In this document: positions 45,260 through 56,409 of the stretch, one piece after another | Layout of the letters: the number at the start of each line of letters is the position of its first letter | Numbering within the stretch: position 1 is the first letter of the stretch | Assembly: GCA_944470555.2 (NCBI GenBank) | Contig: OX104134.1 | Location: 8,411,248 to 8,475,247 of the forward strand | Reading direction: 5' to 3' | DNA from: Heterobilharzia americana | Lineage: Eukaryota > Platyhelminthes > Trematoda > Strigeidida > Schistosomatidae | Length of the DNA stretch: 64,000 bases | The notes under the pieces: generated by a model | The model's database searches: none | Seen by the model: the letters and a program-made list of their open reading frames with translations, nothing else | Told to the model about the DNA's origin: nothing | Position numbers and translations under genes: made by a program

Positions 45260-47740
45260 AACTTAGGTCTACAAGACTTAGGTATCGAGCTGTGGTGTTG
45301 GTAGGAGAAACCTCAGTTCCCGAACAATTAACTGTGAATCATTTGCTGAAATTTTCGGTCAAAATTCCATATGAGTGAACACCAATTTGTTCATTATTTC
45401 CTCTATATGCTGGTGCAATAGCTTCTCAAATACGTCAGACGTTAGCATGCTTTCAAAGAGCTAATGATCTGAGGAGGTCAGTAGTTAAGATCGCAGAATA
45501 CCTGCACGCTCTTTACGCACAATCAAATGGATATTATCACATACCCAAGATATTTTTGAATTTCCTCCCACTTCTCTATGCAAACGGGTTCAGTAGCCTA
45601 TTCTGAGCCACCTCACCATTTTACTGTAAATCTTCCTGTTGTGGGAAGGTTTCTAGCTCATAATACAGGAACTCGCTTTTGAACGTGAACCTTTTTCCCC
45701 GTTCGATTCTATTCTAGGTCAAACAAGGTAAAAGAGGTTCTTTTTTTAGATTCTGAAAGTTCACCACTATTACTATCTTTAGATGACTGATAATGGAATG
45801 CAGACATATGAATAACTTCATTCTCATCCCACTAGCTATGAATATAATATCCAACCTCTTTATTCTGGCACGTTGGTTCACGTTTCATTCAAACTCTGGT
45901 GAATGGAGGAACAAAAATCCGGGGAAAATCATAGCTGAGTTCACCTGTCACACAGTCACTCATTTGTATATGTTCCTGCAGGGTCAAAATAATTTTCAGG
46001 GATGTACTAATTAGTAAACATGATGCTACTGATTTCACCAAGTAAACGATTAATTTTCTGCACAGTAGATATGATGAGGCTTTCTTATATGTTTTATATC
46101 ATCTGCTCGACTCTTCGTAGTCATCTCTATGCATAAAGACTATCGTTCATAAGATTGGGAACCATTTGCTCCATGCTTTAAGATATGATTTGCAATGAAG
46201 AATGTTTACTTTATCCTAGTGCGCACTTAATTACCTGTGCTCTAAACACAAGTAAAGTGATAAACAGAAATAAAGTTGGAGAACTCTCCATTTGAGCAAG
46301 AAATTTCTATTGCTTTTCGATTGACAACGTTGTAAAATAATGACCGCTCCTTCTTGATTTTCCAAAAGAAGGATAAACATATGATACTGACTCCAACGCT
46401 GTATAGGCGACCATAAGTCATCCAACTCCTCATACCTTTGTTAGTCAACTAGTACCAAAGGATGCCAACTCAGTACGGGCGAGTGAAGATGTTGGATAGT
46501 GTATTCTGTGCAGTGAGATCCCAAACACTCGAACAAACAGCTCTTAAAGGAAAGTTACGTTAAAAGATGAAATGTGTACAAAACAGATTATCGATAATAT
46601 TAATCTGAACCCAAAGAATTGCTTTTAGTCCTCAGCTTCCTGTCTTCACCTTACTATATTAGTAATTTCTTATGATAGAGTACTTTCAGCTTTAGTGGAA
46701 CTGACAGCTTAATGGAAACCCCAATGGTCCCGGAAACTAATACTCTAGTTCTCTTCCACAAAAAGCAAATAGACTGCATTGTGCCTTTACGTTGGTAGGT
46801 CAAAATAAATAATAAGAGACTAACCTGTGAACCTACAGTTGCAAAGATATTAACCAATGCGATGAACATCATTTATATGTTCCAGAAATAAGAATTGCAT
46901 GTCGATTGCTGCATGTTAATCCCCGTTAATCCTCATTTTTGTTAGCAGCATGACGATCTGAAAATGATAAGCTGTATAGTTAGATAACTTACGCATAAAG
47001 TGCGCCGGCATCCTAGCTAAAATATTTTTGCTGCATCGCAAAGAAGTATCAAAACGTTTAGTTATTAGGTACTGATATGTAGCGACGAAAGACAGCCCAT
47101 AGGGCAGTTGCTTTCAACTCATGATCAGATCACGTTCAGATAATGGTTTATGCATGCGCTGACATGAGAACCTGATTGGAGAGATGTGACCTCATACAAC
47201 AAATCGAATTGGTTCATTTATGGCTTAACTTTCTGAGAGTTTTATAAGTACATAAATGTCGTGTATTCGCCTAATAAAAGTTGTAGTTGCTCTTGTAGTT
47301 TACGGGTTGTCTTTGTCTTCTGGTTTTTCCGAGGCTCAGGGACGTAGAAGGTACTGAGAGAGGTCAGTCGTAAAACTATTCAGCTGAGGTGTCTGTTGAG
47401 TCTCAGTATCATTATACCCACGTCCACAACCCTACTTGTCCACAACAGATACATAGATGGAGCCAGGAAAAGGAAAATATAACTGGGTTCCCTGAGGATA
47501 AGCAGGAAATCACTAAACTTGCTTATCGACTTTGTCATATAGTATATCCAAACCTCGTGCAAGTGTTCAGTAATTTTCTTCCAGAAATTTATGTACGGGA
47601 AGGAGTAAGTCAAACCGTAGTGTATATTAGCGAGGCAAGTGTAAGAGGTTGGTTGTGTTGTTATTACCTAAAACGTGGGCAGTCATATACAAATCAATAC
47701 CCATCAGTACCCCGAAATGACAACTTATCTACGTGCAGAC
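45260..47740. other. No supported gene
   Basis: Only short frames without motifs are present, on both strands. 46654-46872 (minus) has a hydrophobic stretch but no convincing splice sites. Probably intergenic or intronic. Confidence 0.4.
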
Positions 47741-48085
47741 ACCGACAAAATCACAAATAAGAAAACATGTTGGATTATGAAAAACACTCAGAAGAGCAGT
47801 TTATTCACTAGTCTGAATTAAAAAGGGTATTTTAGAGGGAAAGCGCTAAGACTTATATACCTATAGATGGTTGAACTATGAACTCTGTGCGTGTGGTTGT
47901 TGATCAGCTCACAGAAGACGCAAAAGTGGCTAGTATTAACGGGTGGTTGCCTACACGTTAAAACAAAGCTTACAAAACTAAAGACTTTCGCTGACACCAT
48001 AGGTGATTATTTAGCCAAATTTAGGTATTTCAGGCATTTCCTTATTTATTTTTAACCTAGCAGTATTTGGTGCCAATACGTTCAA
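47740..48085. repeat. Diverged relative of the element 3 LTR
   Basis: Blocks GTGATTATTTAG, CTTATTTATTTTTAACC and TATTTGGTGCCAA follow the order of the element 3 LTR's last third. Earlier pieces (TGATCAGCTCACA, ACGTTAAAACAAAGC) match its middle. Many differences show an old copy. No coding sequence of the element is seen beside it, so it is probably a solo LTR or fragment. Confidence 0.55.
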
Positions 48086-49206
48086 CCGCAAGCCATACCA
48101 CTATTTTGCGGTATAAATATTTGGGATTTCATGGTTGTTTGAAACCATTGGTTGGCTCAGTATGAAAGTAATGCACAGGAATACAGTTTGCACCTGCTTT
48201 TTTGAGTCTATAATGTAGAATTAAAACACTTGCTGGACATGCTTCTCACTGTATTACTCAAACCTTTCGTCTGCACCAACGACCATAAGACACCGTAGAT
48301 TAAATTAGCTCCGAATGCCATATGTAATGATATCTTCATCTGTTTGATGCTCTGTGTTGAAATTTATTACCTTTTACACTTGCCACCACAACTACAGAAT
48401 CTCCTTTTCAACCATTCATAAATTAATAAACATCATCACTACCAATTATATCGCTGAAATACATTATCTAAATTTGCTTAGCCACTGTATAGTTTCGCAC
48501 TACACATGTTTGTTTTCGCTAAAAAAAAAGTATGCAACTAATTTTTTTATATACCATTTTAAAGGTTGTTAAGAGCTAAGGAGAAGCTGTGTCAAAAAAT
48601 TTCAGCTTTCCATTGAGCTTGTAACGACCAGATAGGTCGATAGGTTTTCGTTTAGCCAGTGGGTAGGCACGTTGTTACAGGCGGGCGCTTAAAGGAGTGC
48701 CAGTTTAATAATGACCACAAGAATCTAGAAGGTGAGGCAGTCTAAAAATAGAAACTGGAAAGTAGATGAGTAAGCTGTTAAACGCGTGACAAGTCCTTCT
48801 GTTTTCTGGTATATAGTTACTGACTGCTCAGCTTCGACTGTTTTGAAGTTGTTTAGTATTTTGCAAAAGCCAATGGATCTTATGGGCTACTGGATACAAT
48901 TAACTTTGGGAAAAATCGCCTTAAGGCTTATTGGAAGACATTGATCCTCAAAACCAGTAATCCTGAAAGAAAAAACAAACACCTATCAGTTATATTGAAG
49001 TTACTTATAAAACTGCTAATTAACTTATATCAGTTTTCCTAACCACTCTTTTTTAGCTCAGTAGTCTGGATATCTGGCTTTGGTAGTAACCCACATCGAC
49101 TGAAGTTGATAAAACTACTAATTCATCCAAAATCATGATAGAGTAAATAATTCGCAAACAGATTAAGAACGAATTTTAATCAAGAAATGTTCTGAGGGTT
49201 CCAACT
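48086..49206. other. No supported gene
   Basis: AT-rich, no protein motif seen on either strand. It ends at an ATT-rich tract that is the 3' tail of the RTE family II copy. Confidence 0.4.
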
Positions 49207-49229
49207 ATAATATTATTATATTATTATTA

Positions 49230-50051
49230 TTAGTCCCTTGGCTTCCCAGTGGAACATAGGGCTTCAGTAGCACGCCTCCAGTGACCTCTGTTCTCTGAGA
49301 TCTTTTGAACCTGGTCCCACGACAGCCCACAACCTCTCATTTCATCCTCGCACGACCTCCTCCATGTCACCCTCAGCTTGGACGTCCAACTCGTCGCTTC
49401 CCATGGGGATTCCACTCGAGTAACTGGCCTGACGCGTGATGTCCTCAGTCGGCCTTCTCAGTCCATGGCCAATCCATCTCCACTTCCTCCTGCATATTTG
49501 TTGCGTGATAGGTTCTTGGTTGCTTCGTTCCTAGAGCTCCTTGTTGCTTATTCTTTCTGGCCATCTGATCTCCAGTAGCGAGCCAGCTGAGGCAGTTGTT
49601 GATGAATGTCTGTAGTTTATTGGAAATGCCTTTCGTGACGCGCCAAGTCTCTGAACCATACAGGAGCACTGACTTGACTGATGTTGGTGTTGAAAATCCG
49701 TATCTTGTTCCGCATGCTGAGTGCACAAGATCTCCACACTGGTTTCAGGCTAATGAACGCCTGTCTTGCTTTTCCGATTCTGACTTTGACGTCCTCGTCC
49801 GTCCCGCCTGTAGTTGAAACAGTGCTTCCTAGATAGGTGAAGAAGGTTACTTCCTTTAAGTTTCTCCCGTTGATGGTGATTGGAGTTTGTTGTTGTTGTT
49901 GATGGTGGTGGTGCGGTATCTTCATCACTTCTGTCTTCTCTATATTCACCTGAAGTCCCGTCTTAGCTGCCTCTTCTATCAACTTGTTAGTTTTTGCCTG
50001 TACATCTTCAAGTTTGTGTGACATTAGGCACAAGTCATCGGCGAAATCCAA
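49230..50051 (-). pseudogene. RTE II RT palm, thumb and C-terminus (several frames)
   Basis: 49617-50051 starts at the catalytic FADD box (MDFADDLCLMSH) and runs through LQVNIEKTEVMKI and FTYLGSTV. 49445-49726 holds LLYGSETWRVTKGISNKLQ. 49230-49415 ends with HWRRATEALCSTGKPRD, the typical C-terminus. A Gln/His-rich stretch near residues 47-56 (HHHHQQQQQ) is coded by a short CAC/CAA repeat. Confidence 0.85.
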
Positions 50052-50341
50052 GTCTTCTAGGTTCTTTTCCTCAATCCAGTCAGCGTATCCCCCTCTTCTC
50101 GCTGCCTACTGTTTGCTGCATGATCCAGTCCACCACAATAAGGAATATCATGGGGGATAGTAGGCAACCTTGTTTCACTCCTGTCTTCACTTCAAAGGCA
50201 TCACTGAGCTTCCCATTGTGAATTACTTGTCATGTGGCATCTTCATATAGTTGTTGAATGAGGCGGATAAAGGTTTGCGGTACTCCGTAGTATTGAAGCA
50301 GTTTCCAAATTACTTCTCGGTCGATGCTGTCAAAGGCCCTC

Positions 50342-51113
50342 TCAAAGTTGATAAACTTGAGGTAGAGAGTTGACTGTCATTATATACTCTGTTTCATGAT
50401 GGTGCGTAGTGTCGCGTTGCAATTTGGTCTGCACATGATTTGTACTTCCTGAATCCAGCCATCCAGCCTGTTCGAGTCGTAGTTTTGAATCCAGTGCATC
50501 CCTTAGTCTCTCCAGGATGATGCTGCCTAATATTTTGCTTGGGGTGGACAGGAGCGAGATTCCGCGCCAGTTCGTGCAAACACTGAGGTCTCCCTTCTTC
50601 GGGAGTTTCACAAGGTAACCCTTCTTCCAATCACTAGCCAGGTACCTTTACTTCCTTCCTTGCAAACCTTCTGCAATAGTGGTGTGAGCATGTCCACTGT
50701 TGTCTCTGCATCCGTTCTCAGTGCTTTTGGCGGGATTCCATCTGGTCCTGCTGCTTTCCCGCATTTCAGTAGCTTTATGGCGTTCAGGACTTCCATTTTC
50801 GTTGGGGGATTAATGTTCACTTGTAATTCAGCGGCTGGGCTGTAGGTGGTATTTCTGGACGAAGTGCAGGTGGTGGTGGTCGATTCAAGAGCTTCTTGAA
50901 GTGGTCGGCCCATCGTTTCCTCTGTTTCTCTTCTTTCGTAATTAAATTTCCTTCTTCATCTTTTATTGGTTTCATCTGTGTTGGTCTCTTCCCTGATAGC
51001 AACCTGGTTATTTGATACAATGTCGTCACGTCTCTCCTACCTGCAGCCTGTTCTGCTTCACTTGCCAGTGTTTCGTAGAAGTATCTTTCGTCTTTGCGTG
51101 CACTCTTCTTCAC
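50342..51113 (-). pseudogene. RTE II linker and RT entry region (three frames)
   Basis: 50817-51113 holds the linker (KPIKDEEGNLITKEEKQRKR, then WADHFKKLLNRPPP). 50608-50913 holds LLKCGKAAGPDGIPPKAL, the invariant RT-preceding motif of RTE elements. 50342-50611 holds KGDLSVCTNWRGISLLSTPS and ILGSIILERL. The frames differ, so the RT is broken here. Confidence 0.85.
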
Positions 51114-51458
51114 TTCTTTCTCCAGTGTAGTGTTTTATACATTGTGCTCAGTTCCTCTTGTCGTTGAGCATCCTTGCACTGGTTTATCTTCTACTTCACC
51201 ATCCTCCTCTCACTCCTCTATCAGCTTCCATGTGTCCATCGAGATCCATTCCTTATCTTCTTTCTTCTTCCTTCCTAATACTGTTGTGCAGGTTTCTTTC
51301 CACATAGCTTTCAAAGACTTCCAGTGTTCTTCCACACAGGTTTCTTCAGGGATGTTCCTCGATGTCTCCCATTTTGTCTTGATGGCTGGCTGCCGTGAAG
51401 GATGTCCTTTGTAGTTTCATCCTTCAGTTTCCGAGTGTTGTACTTGAATTGAGGTCTA

Positions 51459-51998
51459 TCACCAGCTTCCTTGAAGGCTTTCAACTTGATTTGGAAGGTA
51501 AGTTCCTGCACTAGACAGTGAGTGGTCTGAGCCTACATCTGCTCCTCTTCCTGCTTGACCTTGTGTTAAGTAGGCTGAGTCTCCATCTCCACTTTCTCCA
51601 CATTGAGATGAAGTCGATCTGATTTTTAGTGTGGTGTGTCCTGGTGTCTGGTGAAATCCATGTTGGTCGCTTTGTGGATATCCTCGTGCTTGAACACACT
51701 GCCTCACTGCAATCACCAAATCGTTGAATGCACAGAATTCTGCAAACAATTCTCCATTCTCATTCATTTCACCTAGCGCCTCTCGACCCATGGTTAGTTT
51801 TCTTCCCGTGTTGTCCCCTCCCAGTTTGGCATTCATGTCGCCCATTAGGATTTTGATATCGCCAACTGACGTCTTGTCCAGTGTTGATTGAAGTTGTCTG
51901 TAGAAATCCTCCTTTTTCTCTTGCTCTGCATTATTTGTAGGTGCATAACACTGTATGATTGTGACCTTTCTTCCTTTTGAGTTGAATCTTGCTGTCAT
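51459..51998 (-). pseudogene. RTE II endonuclease, central and C-terminal part
   Basis: The frame has VTIIQCYAPTNNAEQEKKED, then DIKILMGDMNAKLG, then the region GYPQSDQHGFHQTPG. YAPT and GDMNAKLG are standard AP-endonuclease motifs. The usual final SDH segment appears further on in disrupted form (GSDHSLSSA). 179 codons. Confidence 0.85.
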
Positions 51999-52051
51999 GA
52001 TCCTGCATGAGAGCCTTCGATGCCCTTGAGGACATCATGATAGCCACTCCC

Positions 52052-52291
52052 TCAGTGTGCTGTGCTCGTGGTTGTCGTCTGGGTGACAATATCAGGGTAG
52101 ATTATTGATTCTCCAGTTGACAGTTTGGAGAGTCCACTCCCATTCCATCTGCTTTCGCAAATCCCAAGCACTTCGATGTGATACCTTCTCATCTCCTTTG
52201 CAATCTGGGCTGCCTTACTGGGTTCAAACATGGTGCGGACATTCCATGTCCCCACGTTTACTTTCGCTTTCATCGAGAGAAGAGAAGACAC
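52052..52291 (-). pseudogene. RTE II endonuclease N-terminus
   Basis: The frame has VNVGTWNVRTMFEPSKAAQI, then EVLGICESRWNGSG. The TWNVRT and CESRW motifs carry the conserved Asn and Glu of AP-type endonucleases. It breaks at 52052. 51459-51998 continues the domain. Confidence 0.85.
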
Positions 52292-52451
52292 ATCGGCGAA
52301 TTGGCTTCCCGAAGGCTTTCACCAACTGGCGTCATTTCGCCTCTCCGATTCCAGCGGGGAATAAGTTTGTTTTCATTTTTTATATTTTGTTTGTGCTTTG
52401 AAGTTTCTTTAGCGGTTAGATTTGTTTTACGGGGTAGGGTTGCTAGCCCTT

Positions 52452-53610
52452 TGACAGCGTCGACCGAGAAGTAATTTGTCAGGCAGATGCTTCAACACTA
52501 CGGAATACCACAAACCTTCATCAATCTCATTCAACAACTATATGAAGATGCCACATGTCAAGTAATTCACAATGGGAAGCTCAGTGATGCTTTTGAAGCA
52601 AAGACAGGAGGGAGTAAGACAAGACTGACTACTATCACCCATGATATTCCTGATTGTAGTCGACTGGATCATGCAACAAACAGTGAGGAGCGAGAAGAGA
52701 GGCATACGCTGGCTGGACCGGGGAAAAGATCCTAGAAGATTCGGATTTCCCCAATGACTTGTATCTAATGTCACACAAACTTGAAGATGTACAGGAGAAA
52801 ACTAACAAGTTGGCAGAAGAGGTGAGGCAGCGAAGACGGCACTTCAAGCGAATGTAGCGAAGACAGAGGTGTTGAAGATACCCAACCAACACCACCACCA
52901 ACAACAACAAGAAGCTCCAATCACCATCAACGGGATAAACCTAAAGGAAGTAGCCTCCTTCACCTATCTAGGAAGCACTGTTTCAACTACAGGCAGCGGT
53001 GGCACAGACGATGACATTGAAGCCAGGATCGGAAACACAGTAAGACAGGCGTTCATTAGCCTTAAACCAGTGTGGAGATCTTCAGCACTCAGCATGTGGA
53101 ACAAGATTCGGATTTTCAACACCAACATCAGTCAAGTCAGTGCTCCTGTATGGTTCAGAGACTTGGCGCGTCACGAAAGGCATTTCCAATAAACTACAGA
53201 CATTCATCAACAACTGCCTACGCTGTCTCGTTACTGAACATCAGATGGCCAGAGAGAATAAGAATAAGCAACAAGGAACTCCGGCCTGGCGACGAACCAA
53301 CCAAGAACCTATTGCTGAACAAATATGCGGTGGAAGGAAGTGGAGATGGATTGGATTGGGCATACACTGAGAAGGCCGACTGGAGACATCACGCAACAGG
53401 CCAGGTCCTCGAGTGGAACCCCGATGGGAAGCGACGAGTTGGGTGTCTGAGGCGAGGGTGACATGGAGGAGATCATGCGAGGGGAAATGAGAGCTTGTGG
53501 GCAGTCGTGGAGCCAGGTTCAAAAGATTTCAGAGAACAGGGCGCATTGGAGACGTGCTACTGAAGCCCTATGTTCCATTAGGAACCCAAGGGACAAATAA
53601 TAATAATAAT
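52452..53610 (+). mobile_element. RTE-like family II element, 5'-truncated
   Basis: The plus strand starts abruptly inside RT (SVDREV at about 52460) and continues through HYGIPQTFINLIQQLYEDAT, the late RT frames 52869-53192 and 53140-53370, to HWRRATEALCSI at about 53550 and a TAA-rich tail. The palm FADD region is degraded (a SDFPNDLYLMSH-like reading near 52740). It is close to the minus-strand copy at 60040-60800. The abrupt 5' end fits truncated target-primed insertion. Confidence 0.85.
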
Positions 53611-53940
53611 TCACCTGCAATAAATAATTCAGCAATTAATTCAATTTTGGTGCTCATCGTGATCCATCAAGAGTATATCCGCCAAAATAAAGCTTCCTTC
53701 AGTGGTTTACTGTTTCACAACAGATAAATATTAGGCGAGGCAAAATGTTGTAAATGAGGAGAGAAAGCTATGAGCTTTTCATAGGGTGAATTGGCAGCCT
53801 AAATTTATCTGGACATAAGAAAGCATAGAATTACTGAAGAGTTTAAGTGTGCTTCTCTTTGAATAAAAGGATAAATTTTGATCAGTTACATCATAGCTTT
53901 GTAGTGACTTTAACGATCAGATATTAAGCCTTAAGAAATA

Positions 53941-54156
53941 ATGCAGGATAATTGTTTCAATGAGCAATGGGATCCCAGAGCTTGGCTGTCAGAAAATGTT
54001 GGTCGATTTCCTCAAGGTCACAAGTTATGTTCCGAATGTGATGGGCTGCAACTTTTTGTCACTCCTACTGGACAGATCGCTATCCAAACAAAAAATCATA
54101 AAAGTGCACATCCGATCACACATGAAATGGTAAAAAAGAAGGGTGTGTACTGGTAG
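53941..54156 (+). CDS. Unassigned 71-codon frame, possible exon
   Basis: I do not recognise a family. The frame reads MQDNCFNEQWDPRAWLSENV near its start, then HKLCSECDGLQLFVTPTGQI, and ends EMVKKKGVYW. Composition looks protein-like, with a CxxC pair and few low-complexity residues. An AG (ATGCAG) at 53947 could be a splice acceptor and GTAGTT at about 54156 a donor. It sits outside the recognised transposons. It may be an internal exon of a host gene or chance. Confidence 0.35.
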   Translation: MQDNCFNEQWDPRAWLSENVGRFPQGHKLCSECDGLQLFVTPTGQIAIQTKNHKSAHPITHEMVKKKGVYW

Positions 54157-56340
54157 TTCGTAGACTTCCATATGATTTAACAACAGAAATTGCGCACTTT
54201 GATAGTGTTTAGTTTGATATTAGTTTCTTTGATGCTTATTTCACACACTGAAAGAGTATTATTTACTGGATGACATTTCAAACAGAATTATTGTTCAAGG
54301 TCACATCATAGATAGCTGAACATCCTTCATATCCTGTTTTTACAGTTCCTTTCCCTCTCCTTCACTTGTCCTACAGATGGTAGAATTATCTGAATATCTG
54401 GAATAGGTGTTGAGTCATTCCTATTACATATACTCAATAGTGGTTAGATAAACAAATAATGGCCTCAAAGACCACTCTATTAATTACTGAAATAGCCAAT
54501 GACACTTCTTTATATCTACTGAAAATGTAGATTGTCATGGAATGATGAAGTCTACTTGTTTATTTCAGTTGTAGTCATGATGGTTTGAGGAGTCACCCAT
54601 AAACAAGGCTTCAGTTATCGACCTGTCCCTCCATCTCAATAAAACAGTGTCACTCCATCCCATCCCATCGTGTGGCTTTGCGAGATTGCATCCAATCCTA
54701 GTGACAAAGCCTTTTCTTAGATTAAATGCCCTACTAGGGTCGACCATTCTGTATTTCGTCAAGCTTTTGTTTTCTGTTATTTTAATTGGTCCATTTTTGA
54801 CTACTTTGACATATTCACTTGACCTCATAATCGTTGCAGGGGCTTTATACAATTCTTTACCTACAAAGCTTGTTTTTTGGTGAGTTTATAGGCTTGAATG
54901 CCACTTTAAACCCGTCTTTGTCAAGATTCCTGCGTAAACTTTCTGAGGTGCCTTCCTCAAATGGTTACACTATGGAGGTTTTGAATTCTCGCCTCTTAGT
55001 GTTGCTATTAATAGATGTATATTATGTGTCTACGTTACTCACCCTTTCCCGACAATCACTTTCACATTTCCGAATCACTTCACAAGGGTAATTATTGAAT
55101 ACCAAGACTTTATTTATCATCTTAAATCTTATGTTTTGCTGCTTAGATATTTTGCTCTATTATTTAAACATTTCACTAAACTTATTTCAGCTGACATGGA
55201 ATAAGATGACGTGAAGTCTAAGTATCTATTCGACTGTACAGGTTTTCTGTAGACACTAGTTCCCAAGTCCTCATCTTTTCTCTTTTACATTCTGCAACCC
55301 AACATGGCCATGTTTATAGTTAGCAGAATGCTATCGGTCATGGTTTCACCTAAAAGTCATTTGTGTCTTTCCATCAAAACAAAAAACATCATTCAAATTT
55401 TCACTTCAGTGCCATACGCAAACGATAACGGAAGAAGAAGCCACTACACCGAATGAGATAAAAGGTCAGCTAAGATTTCCTTTTAAAAATACCTCTTTCA
55501 CTTGTATATATATCCTGCAGTACGGTAAACCAGATTAAATATAACATATAATGAAAACAAACCAGGCAAAATGGGCATCATTCAGATAAATATAACTTGT
55601 TGTTAAACTACCGACCGTTCAACTGTCAGTAAGTAACCTTTGTTTTCCTATTTCCTTGCAAACATGTTTACATAAGGTCATCAGTAAAAATGTTGATATT
55701 GTGCACAGATCTGCTAACTGAAAACATAGCTGTTCCGACAATACTAAACAATGCGAATAATTCAAAATCATCTATCCAGAAAAGAGTGAGAAAGTTTGCT
55801 TGAAATAACCAGTAAACAGATAGTAACTTGTGACCTAAAACACAAGAATACTTATGCCCTAAGACAAGTGTGATTAATCCCAAATTTTGACCTTATTCAG
55901 AATCAAGATTAAAAGAACAAGATAATCTCTTGAGTTAAACTTCTGAACTCACACTAAAACATTCTTAACTTCAACTTTTCAGTTTAGAAAATATTTTACA
56001 GAAAAAAATTTAACGCCTGTGTTTATACTTACTTAAAATAATTGCTCAGTTTTTGCATATATCCCTGAAATTTCCGCTTAACAGCCAGGGCGTACCCTGT
56101 AATGCCTTGTCATACAAGAAACTCTGTTTATAGTTACAGTATAGAAAAACCAATCATATCTCTTTGTGTACATCTGCTCCTAGCTTATCTGTCTTGTACT
56201 GTTGTAAATTTAAAGTACTACTTAATTGTACTCGATTAAAAGTGGTGATACATTTATCAAAACATGATTTGAAGAGGTCTGTGCAGGCAGTTCAACACCT
56301 GTTTCAAGAATAAAGTCGTATGAACTGCTTGATTACTCAC
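54157..56340. other. No supported gene; one repeat block
   Basis: 54235-54310 (minus) has a GAAATGTCATCCAGTAAAT block related to 8300-8400. 54565-54852 (minus) is an open frame of 95 codons (FVTRIGCNLAKPHDGMGW) with no domain I recognise; it could be repeat-derived. The remainder is AT-rich with nothing visible. Confidence 0.35.
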
Positions 56341-56346
56341 TGGGGT

Positions 56347-56407
56347 GCAGGTGGATCCAGCTGAGGAGTCCCAGATAGAACGAAACGTGCGTCCTGGAGC
56401 CCTCTGC
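56347..56407 (+). ncRNA. Hammerhead ribozyme with complete catalytic core
   Basis: Stem I has an outer GCAG (56347-56350) pairing CTGC (56404-56407) and an inner TCCAG (56356-56360) pairing CTGGA (56394-56398), with the internal loops expected for tertiary contacts. The core CTGAGGA lies at 56361-56367. Stem II (56368-56371 with 56378-56381) has one C-A mismatch. GAA lies at 56382-56384, and stem III is a minimal ACG/CGT hairpin around TG. The predicted cleavage site follows GTC at 56391-56393. All invariant core bases are present. Schistosome Sm-alpha-type SINEs carry this architecture; the body of such a repeat probably surrounds it, but its ends are unclear. Activity is inferred. Confidence 0.85.
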
Positions 56408-56409
56408 TA

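Larger units (their letters stand above)
49207..52450 (-). mobile_element. RTE-like family II element, near full length, broken
   Basis: The minus strand carries the 5' untranslated region (about 52330-52450), AP-endonuclease (51459-52291), RT (about 49620-51113), the C-terminal region (49230-49726) and a (TAA)n-type 3' tail at 49207-49235. A short-repeat tail is typical of RTE elements. It is distinct in sequence from family I. At least six frames are needed to read it, so it is not autonomous. It abuts, head to head, another family II copy at 52452. Confidence 0.88.

Noticed and set aside
49207..53610. Twin-priming origin of the head-to-head RTE pair
   Set aside because: Twin priming gives an inverted 5' part plus a direct 3' part without overlap. 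Here the minus copy already contains the 3' end, so two insertions fit better.
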